12,012 bases of DNA from CAZCDM01 sp964497475 (GTDB taxonomy: Bacteria > Planctomycetota > Phycisphaerae > SM23-33), in contig CAZCDM010000066.1 of assembly GCA_964497475.1 (NCBI GenBank), positions 1-12,012 of the forward strand, read 5' to 3'. A program made the position numbers and the translations under genes. This document shows positions 7,942-12,012 of the stretch, piece after piece (positions within the stretch are counted from its first letter, which is position 1; every line of letters begins with the position of its first letter). The notes under the pieces were generated by a model that did not search any database, had not been told where the DNA came from, and was given only the letters and a program-made list of their open reading frames with translations.

Positions 7942-8951
7942 TCTCCCCGGCGAATCCTCATCGCGTGGCGGGGTTCCTATCCCGCCGCTCCAGTACCCCT
8001 GCCGTGGTCGCGATGGGTCTGCTTCTATCGTTTCTGGTCGGATGTGAACTTTCCAGCCGGTGTCCGAGCATCGACGATGCCGCCCCGCTGGACGTCGTTA
8101 TCGCCGGGTACAACGCCAACGCCTCCCGCATCCCCCGCCTGTGGAGCTACGCCCGCGTGGCGGCGACCTTCCGCGAAACGCCGTCCGACCTGGGCGTGAG
8201 CTGGGGTTCGACCAGCCCGCTGGCCGAGCCCAACGCACGGCTGTTCCTGACCAAGCAGGCCGATCCGCTGGCTGCGCCGGAGTTTCTTCTGCTGATCAAG
8301 GAAGCCGGTCGCGAGGTAAGCCGGTTGGGCACGAGCACGGCCGACAATGCGTACTACTTCTGGTACCTCTTCGGCGACCATGCCGGCGGCCTGTGGGGGC
8401 AACTGAATCTCGCCGGGGCTCCGAACCTGCGAGACCTGCCCATCGACCCCACGCAACTGCTGGCCGCCCTGGCGGTGATGGAACTGCCCTACAGCCAGCT
8501 CCGCCCGCCCTTCGTCATCCAGAGCTACGCCACCGACCCCTGTGCCTACGTGCTGACCTTCATCGACCGCCAGCCGGTCACGAACAAGCTGCTGGCACGG
8601 CGGGAGATTTACTTCGATCGGCGCCAGGGCAAGGCGATTCGGCCCATCCGCGTGATGATCTACGACGACCGAGGTCGCGAGGTCCTCCGGGGCGACCTGG
8701 CCGACTACCAGCCGATCGAATCGCCCGATGCGCGGAACGACGTCCCTCAGCCTGTCATGCCGACCGATATCCGCTTGCACTGGCGGAAAACCGGCAGCGA
8801 GATGCACATCACCCTCGAAGGTATGACCACCGAAGACCGCGTGGTCCCCGAGGCGTACCTGCTGTGGGACCGCCTGCCCGGATCGCTGAAAGGCCATCTC
8901 CGCCAGGTCGACGACCACCTGCCCGCTGCCCCCGGAGGCACCCAGCCATGA
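7938..8951 (+). CDS. Lipoprotein, possibly LolA-like
   Basis: A 337-aa predicted lipoprotein. A GTG start (7938) overlaps the previous stop as GTGA and has GAAGGAG 10 nt upstream. The N-terminus carries a long basic region ending in SRR, a hydrophobic stretch (22-35) and the lipobox LVGC with C36 as the lipidated residue. The mature part has a pattern I associate with LolA/LolB-like sorting proteins: an initial VVIAGYNANASRIPRLWSYARVAATF helix-strand unit, alternating beta strands (ARLFLTK, EFLLLIK, YYFWYLF), a later RREIYFDRRQGKAIRPIRVMIYD hairpin, and a final strand pair with MHITLEGM. The fold is inferred, not demonstrated. It would be anchored in an envelope membrane. Tight coupling to the RDD protein (ATGA overlap) suggests joint work at the envelope. 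Confidence 0.85.
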   Translation: MISPANPHRVAGFLSRRSSTPAVVAMGLLLSFLVGCELSSRCPSIDDAAPLDVVIAGYNANASRIPRLWSYARVAATFRETPSDLGVSWGSTSPLAEPNARLFLTKQADPLAAPEFLLLIKEAGREVSRLGTSTADNAYYFWYLFGDHAGGLWGQLNLAGAPNLRDLPIDPTQLLAALAVMELPYSQLRPPFVIQSYATDPCAYVLTFIDRQPVTNKLLARREIYFDRRQGKAIRPIRVMIYDDRGREVLRGDLADYQPIESPDARNDVPQPVMPTDIRLHWRKTGSEMHITLEGMTTEDRVVPEAYLLWDRLPGSLKGHLRQVDDHLPAAPGGTQP

Positions 8952-10699
8952 CCGCACGACGACTTTTCATCCCGGCCCTGCTGATCGCTGCTCTTGGCAT
9001 CCCGGCCTTGCCCGCGGCTGCGCAAATCTCGCAGCCGGCTGCGGCGCCGGTTTTGCTGGCCGGCAATGCCGAAGGCGTCTGGCTGGTCCAGCCGGGACAG
9101 GTTGACGACAAGGGCGAAAACCCGGGCCTGCGCCTCTACTACCGCCAGCTCGGCAAGGCCCAGTGGAAGCGTATCGCCCGCAACATTGCCGGCGAGCCCA
9201 GCCGGGCCGTTGCAGTCGGCGAGGATCTCTTCCTGCTGTTTGCGGGCGGCAAGTGTGTGCGGGTGGACCAGGCGGGCGAATCGAACCTGTGTCATTCCCT
9301 GCCCGGTAAGCTGCTGGGCGTTTGCGAGCTGCACAAGGTCGGCCGATTCCACGGCCCGAGCCTGCTGGCGATGGTCGAGGTCGATGCGTCCGCCCCTCAG
9401 CTGAGCACTGCACCGGCCAGTGAGTCCCAGCCGAGTTCGAAGCCAGCGGCCCAGCCGAGCGTGGGGCTCTATCTCTACGCTGGCGAGTGGACCGAGCTGG
9501 CCCGCCTGCCGGCCAGCATGACCACCCAAGCCGTCCGGGCCATGGCAACCTCCGCCGGGGCCATCTGGATGCTCACCGCCGAGCAGGACGGCGAGAAGCT
9601 GACCCGCATCTACCCCCTGGCCGCCGAGGGCGAATCCTCCATCCCGCGTGCAGCAATCCCGGGCCAGCCGAGCACATTCATCGGCCTGGATGGCGCGCTG
9701 GCTGTGCTCACCGCGGACCAGCCCGCCGCCGGGGCGAGCCGCCCGGCAACGTTCGGCGCGAATCTGAGCCTGTATAAAATCGCCGACGGCTCGCAGGAGA
9801 GCTACCCCGTCCTGGCCGACAGCGAACCGGTCACCTGGCCCGTGACTGCGGAGTTGCACGTCACGCAGCTGGGCGAGCAGTTGGCGATGGCCTGGCGGGC
9901 CGAGGGTAAACTGCGGTTCGCCCTGACCAGCCGCACCGGCGCGATGGGCCCGGCCGAGGACCTCGACGAGGCTCTCGCGACCCTGCCCGATACCGAAACC
10001 GCCCAGCTCGTGATCGAATACTTCCTGCTGAGCGTGGTGGCCCTGACGATCATCACCATCTTCGCCCTCCGGCCTCGCGTCGGGCCCAAGCCCTTCTCCC
10101 TGCCGGAGCACATGAAGACCGCCCATCTGATCAAGCGCGTCCTGGCGGCTCTGGTCGACTACCTTCCGTTCCTGATGGCCACGACCGCCATTCTCATGCC
10201 CCGCATGGACCTCGTCGAGGCCGAGACGCTTTTTCAGGACGCCAAGACCCTGCCGCCCGAGCTGGCCATCCGGGCCCTGTACGCCTGGCTGGTCTCGGTG
10301 GGGCTGTTCTCGTTTTACGCCTTCCTCATGGAGTACCGCTACGGTGCGACGCTGGGCAAGATGCTGCTGAAACTTCGCGCCATCGGCGACGATGGCCTGA
10401 AGCTCGGCCTGCGCGAAGCCCTCCTGCGAAACCTCCTGAAGATCATCGAACTGTCGATGTTCAGCTCGATGCAGATGATGTGGTTCTTCGGACTGATCTT
10501 CCTGATCCCCATCATCACGAAGTACCACCAGCGGCTGGGGGATGTCATCGCACGGACCACCGTCATCGACGCCCGCAGCGAAGCGCCGCCGATCTCGGCC
10601 GGTTCGGTGACGATCGGCCCGCTCGACCCGGACGAAAAACCCGCCCCGGATGACGACGCAGCCGAGGACCGGCCCGACAAGCCGGATTCGTCAGCCTGA
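8948..10699 (+). CDS. RDD-family membrane protein with large exported N-terminal domain
   Basis: A 583-aa protein in three parts. Residues 1-25 form a signal peptide (hydrophobic core, LPAAA-Q cut). Residues about 30-345 are an exported beta-rich domain with repeated short strands and W/Y motifs (GVWLVQPG, LYYRQLGKAQWKRIA, LYLYAGEWTELARLP, AIWMLTAEQDG), possibly a propeller, with an Ala/Ser/Pro/Gln linker near 150-172. After a transmembrane helix (about 354-376) comes an RDD domain: R397 and D404 in RVLAALVDY, further helices near 399-418, 445-463 and 511-525, and a closing QRLGDVIARTTVID strand. The cytoplasmic tail is very acidic (DPDEKPAPDDDAAEDRP). RDD proteins are implicated in transport or ion homeostasis, but the role here is unknown. 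GGAGG (8934-8938) precedes the ATG, which overlaps the lipoprotein stop. Probably the last gene of the operon. Confidence 0.93.
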   Translation: MTARRLFIPALLIAALGIPALPAAAQISQPAAAPVLLAGNAEGVWLVQPGQVDDKGENPGLRLYYRQLGKAQWKRIARNIAGEPSRAVAVGEDLFLLFAGGKCVRVDQAGESNLCHSLPGKLLGVCELHKVGRFHGPSLLAMVEVDASAPQLSTAPASESQPSSKPAAQPSVGLYLYAGEWTELARLPASMTTQAVRAMATSAGAIWMLTAEQDGEKLTRIYPLAAEGESSIPRAAIPGQPSTFIGLDGALAVLTADQPAAGASRPATFGANLSLYKIADGSQESYPVLADSEPVTWPVTAELHVTQLGEQLAMAWRAEGKLRFALTSRTGAMGPAEDLDEALATLPDTETAQLVIEYFLLSVVALTIITIFALRPRVGPKPFSLPEHMKTAHLIKRVLAALVDYLPFLMATTAILMPRMDLVEAETLFQDAKTLPPELAIRALYAWLVSVGLFSFYAFLMEYRYGATLGKMLLKLRAIGDDGLKLGLREALLRNLLKIIELSMFSSMQMMWFFGLIFLIPIITKYHQRLGDVIARTTVIDARSEAPPISAGSVTIGPLDPDEKPAPDDDAAEDRPDKPDSSA

Positions 10700-10721
10700 T
10701 CGGCCAGACGCCGCCTAAACT

Positions 10722-10743
10722 GGAAAAAGTTTCCTCTTTTTTT
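10722..10743 (+). terminator. Weak intrinsic terminator after the operon
   Basis: GGAAA (10722-10726) and TTTCC (10730-10734) form a 5-bp stem with a 3-nt loop, followed by TC and seven T residues (10737-10743). The stem is short and AT-rich, so termination would be inefficient. It is the only T-tract within 50 nt of the RDD stop codon. Confidence 0.4.
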
Positions 10744-10818
10744 GGCCCGGCCGTCAAACGTGTCCTATGTTTCACATGGTGTGGTAGAGACCGCATCTGC
10801 CTGAGCAGGGATGACACA

Positions 10819-11135
10819 ATGAGTGGCACGTCAATACAGGGCGGCAGTTTCCCTCGCGCGATGCTCCAACCGGTTTCGGCCGGGTCGGCAGCACGTTCGC
10901 AGGGTGTCTCTGCGCCCGCGCCGCATCGCCCGATGCGCCGCAACCAGCGCAGCAAGCAAGCCTGAGCGACCTGGCCTCGCCACGCACCCGCGCCAGCAAC
11001 GAGGGGCTCAAAAACCTCCTCAGCCGGGCCGACTCCATCCTTGCCAGCCAGAACCGCATGCTCGACGACGCCCAGGCACTCCTCGGCCAGGGGCGAGCAT
11101 CTTCTGCCTACACCGCTGCAATGAACCTTCAATAG
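10819..11135 (+). pseudogene. Small gene split over two frames (frameshifted hypothetical protein)
   Basis: An ATG at 10819 opens a 48-aa reading frame (MSGTSIQGGSFPRAMLQP, rich in Ala/Ser/Gln) that stops at 10963-10965. The -1 frame has been open since 10815. It reads through that point, with no start codon of its own before an ATG at 11058, into a clearly coding-like C-terminal part. That part (SDLASPRT, then RADSILASQNRMLDDAQALL and AYTAAMNLQ) has strong C/G third bases and an amphipathic helical pattern, and it stops at 11133-11135. Joined with one base inserted, the two give a protein of about 105 aa. The likely junction is somewhere in 10850-10940. Causes may be a one-base deletion, a sequencing error, or -1 frameshifting; a heptamer TTTCCCT (10848-10854) lies in the correct phase. 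No domain recognised, no signal peptide. The strong terminator downstream fits a transcribed unit. Confidence 0.55.
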
Positions 11136-11208
11136 CTACTGCCGCGCGACGTCACGAGGGTGGACCTCACCAGACCGGCGCGGGCATCGCTTTTGAAGTT
11201 CTGTGTAT

Positions 11209-11247
11209 CGCCAGCCCGGATAACGCTCCCGGGCTGGCGTCTTGTTT
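11209..11247 (+). terminator. Strong intrinsic terminator
   Basis: CGCCAGCCCGG (11209-11219) and CCGGGCTGGCG (11229-11239) form a perfect 11-bp GC-rich stem with a 9-nt loop, followed by a T-rich tail (TCTTGTTT). It lies 73 nt after the stop of the split gene and should terminate that transcript. The minus strand lacks a T-tract after the hairpin, so it works in the plus direction. Bases 11136-11208 show no gene. Confidence 0.8.
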
Positions 11248-11270
11248 CAGCTCCCGCCCGGCGGTACACT
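11242..11270 (+). promoter_or_regulatory. Candidate promoter of the MetG-C-like gene
   Basis: TTGTTT (11242-11247) overlaps the terminator's T-rich tail and stands 17 bp before TACACT (11265-11270), which matches TATAAT at four of six positions. Transcription would begin near 11277, giving a leader of about 28 nt with AAGGA at 11294-11298. Confidence 0.4.
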
Positions 11271-11304
11271 CGGCTGCCCATCTCACCAGACGAAAGGACC
11301 GGCC

Positions 11305-11697
11305 ATGACCGACGAGCCCACCGCCCAACCGCCCCAGGACGATTCTGCCCCCGCCGAACCGGCTACGCCCACCATCCAGTTCGACGATTTCACCAAGCTC
11401 GACCTGCAGGTCGGCAAGGTCATCGAAGTCGGCGAGCACCCCAATGCTGACAAGCTCCTCGTGCTCAAGGTCGACCTCGGCAGCGAGCGGCGGACGATCT
11501 GTGCGGGCATGAAGGCCTACTACTCGCCCGAGGCCCTGCTGGGCCAGAACATCGTCATGGTCGCCAACCTCGCCCCAAGGAAGATGCGCGGCATCGAGAG
11601 CCAGGGCATGATGCTGGCAGCCTCGACGCCCGACCGCTCCGACGTGGTCATCCTAACCACCGAACGCGACGTGCCGCCCGGCTCGAGCGTTTCGTAA
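11305..11697 (+). CDS. Stand-alone tRNA-binding OB-fold protein (MetG C-terminal/Trbp111-like)
   Basis: A 130-aa protein matching the C-terminal tRNA-binding domain of methionyl-tRNA synthetase and the stand-alone homodimer Trbp111. Residues 1-24 are a Pro/Ala/acidic tail, probably disordered. The OB fold follows: FDDFTKLDLQVGKVIEVGEHPNADKLLVLKVDLG (26-59), ICAGMKAYYSPEALLGQNIV (65-84), VANLAPRKMRGIESQGMMLAA (86-106). The family signatures HPNADKL, NLxPRKMRG and SQGMxLAA are intact. Such proteins bind tRNA non-specifically or act as a detached beta subunit of MetRS; the MetRS catalytic gene is not in the window. AAGGA (11294-11298) 6 nt before the ATG fixes the start. The frame continues upstream through the terminator but is not expected to be translated. 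Annotators often call it metG beta subunit; I leave the symbol blank. Confidence 0.93.
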   Translation: MTDEPTAQPPQDDSAPAEPATPTIQFDDFTKLDLQVGKVIEVGEHPNADKLLVLKVDLGSERRTICAGMKAYYSPEALLGQNIVMVANLAPRKMRGIESQGMMLAASTPDRSDVVILTTERDVPPGSSVS

Positions 11698-11789
11698 ACG
11701 CCCAGCCAGGAATCGTGCAATGACTGCATCGGGCACGTTGGCTTCCGTGGCCATGCCCGGCTCGAGCGTTTCGTAATCGCCAGGCCAGG
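11676..11789 (+). repeat. Direct repeat duplicating the 3' end of the MetG-C-like gene
   Basis: The last 22 bp of the gene, including its TAA stop (11676-11697, containing GGCTCGAGCGTTTCGTAA), recur exactly at 11755-11776. Similarity continues for another 13 bp after each copy at about 10 of 13 positions (CCAGG ends both). The copies are offset by 79 bp. The second copy is downstream of the gene and encodes nothing on its own. The intervening bases contain a weak inverted repeat (CGTGC 11714-11718, GCACG 11733-11737). Only two copies are present, so this is not a CRISPR or tandem array. Confidence 0.9.
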
Positions 11790-11797
11790 CTAGCGAT

Positions 11798-11955
11798 TTT
11801 TGCATAACCAATGCAGTTTGGCAGTGGTGTCATTCTGAGCGTAGCGGGTTGCGAAGCAAGCCGCAAGCCGAAGAATCTTTTCGCGAAAGAGCCCTTCGGC
11901 CTTCCCGTATAGGCTTTGCTCAGGGTGACAATGGGACGACAGGTTGTATGCAAAA
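11798..11955. repeat. Nested palindromic MITE/REP-like element
   Basis: Outer arms TTTTGCATA (11798-11806) and TATGCAAAA (11947-11955) are perfect inverted repeats. Inside them TGTCATTCTGAGC (11828-11840) and GCTCAGGGTGACA (11918-11930) pair at 11 of 13 positions. Within that core are a hairpin GCGGGTTGC/GCAAGCCGC (11844-11852, 11856-11864, one mismatch) and a stem GCCGAAG/CTTCGGC (11867-11873, 11894-11900) around the palindrome TTTCGCGAAA. The core resembles dispersed 'GTCATTCTGAG...GAAGAATC' repeats I recall from several bacterial phyla. It contains no plausible gene. Base composition is more AT-rich than the flanking genes. No clear target-site duplication is visible. Bases 11956-12012 hold nothing I can identify. 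Confidence 0.65.
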
Positions 11956-12012
11956 TGCTCTAACCCGCATTTCTCACCGGTCCGTTGATTTTTGTTGGTG
12001 ACGACGATTGGT

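Noticed and set aside
8747..10528. Minus-strand open frame of 593 codons opposite the RDD gene
   Set aside because: Antisense shadow; the composition is His/Gln/Arg-rich and the plus strand encodes a clear signal peptide and RDD domain.
10563..11132. Minus-strand frame of 189 codons across the operon end
   Set aside because: Crosses the RDD 3' end and the candidate terminator, no domain or ribosome binding site; better explained as a shadow.
10823..11308. Plus-strand frame of 161 codons overlapping the split gene
   Set aside because: Arg/Pro-rich, reads straight through the strong terminator hairpin, and lacks the third-base pattern seen in the other two frames.
11676..11789. CRISPR array
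   Set aside because: Only two copies, one of them the 3' end of a gene, with a 57-bp interval and no further units.

Overview
High-GC bacterial chromosomal DNA with strong C/G preference at third codon positions in every gene. Tightly packed genes joined by ATGA, GTGA and TGATG overlaps, a lipoprotein followed by a large RDD membrane protein, and a 173-aa conserved protein of a type I associate with Planctomycetota all suggest a planctomycete (possibly Phycisphaerae-like). This assignment is inference from gene content; the window has no rRNA or tRNA marker.

Layout. Bases 1-195 are a comparatively AT-rich leader with a near-consensus sigma70-type promoter. ileS (196-3180) encodes a full-length bacterial-type isoleucyl-tRNA synthetase whose C-terminal zinc finger has lost three of its four cysteines. 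A small convergent ORF of unknown function follows on the minus strand (3188-3397). After a GC-rich divergent intergenic region comes a six-gene plus-strand block (3580-10699): a stand-alone receiver-domain response regulator, a secreted single-chain M16 (pitrilysin/insulinase) peptidase, a cyclodeaminase/cyclohydrolase-family folate enzyme, a conserved 173-aa protein, a lipoprotein that looks LolA-like, and a signal-peptide-bearing protein with a beta-rich exported domain and a C-terminal RDD membrane domain. Junctions are 1-nt or 4-nt overlaps or a 2-nt gap, so this is almost certainly one operon, probably ending at a weak T-rich terminator near 10740.

Bases 10819-11135 hold a small gene split between two reading frames, either frameshifted or frameshift-translated, followed by a strong intrinsic terminator (11209-11247). 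A stand-alone MetG-C/Trbp111-like tRNA-binding protein (11305-11697) comes next. Its last 22 bp are repeated exactly 79 bp downstream. The window ends in a nested palindromic, MITE/REP-like element (about 11798-11955).

How the genes may work together: two genes concern tRNA (ileS and the OB-fold protein) but are not co-transcribed. The central operon mixes a signalling input, an exported protease, a folate enzyme, an envelope lipoprotein and a membrane protein. The last two plausibly act together at the envelope. No phage, CRISPR, toxin-antitoxin or recognisable defence system is visible, and I see no clear evidence for a wholly new system. The points most worth checking are the degenerate IleRS zinc finger, the split gene, the receiver-protease coupling and the repeats at the right end.
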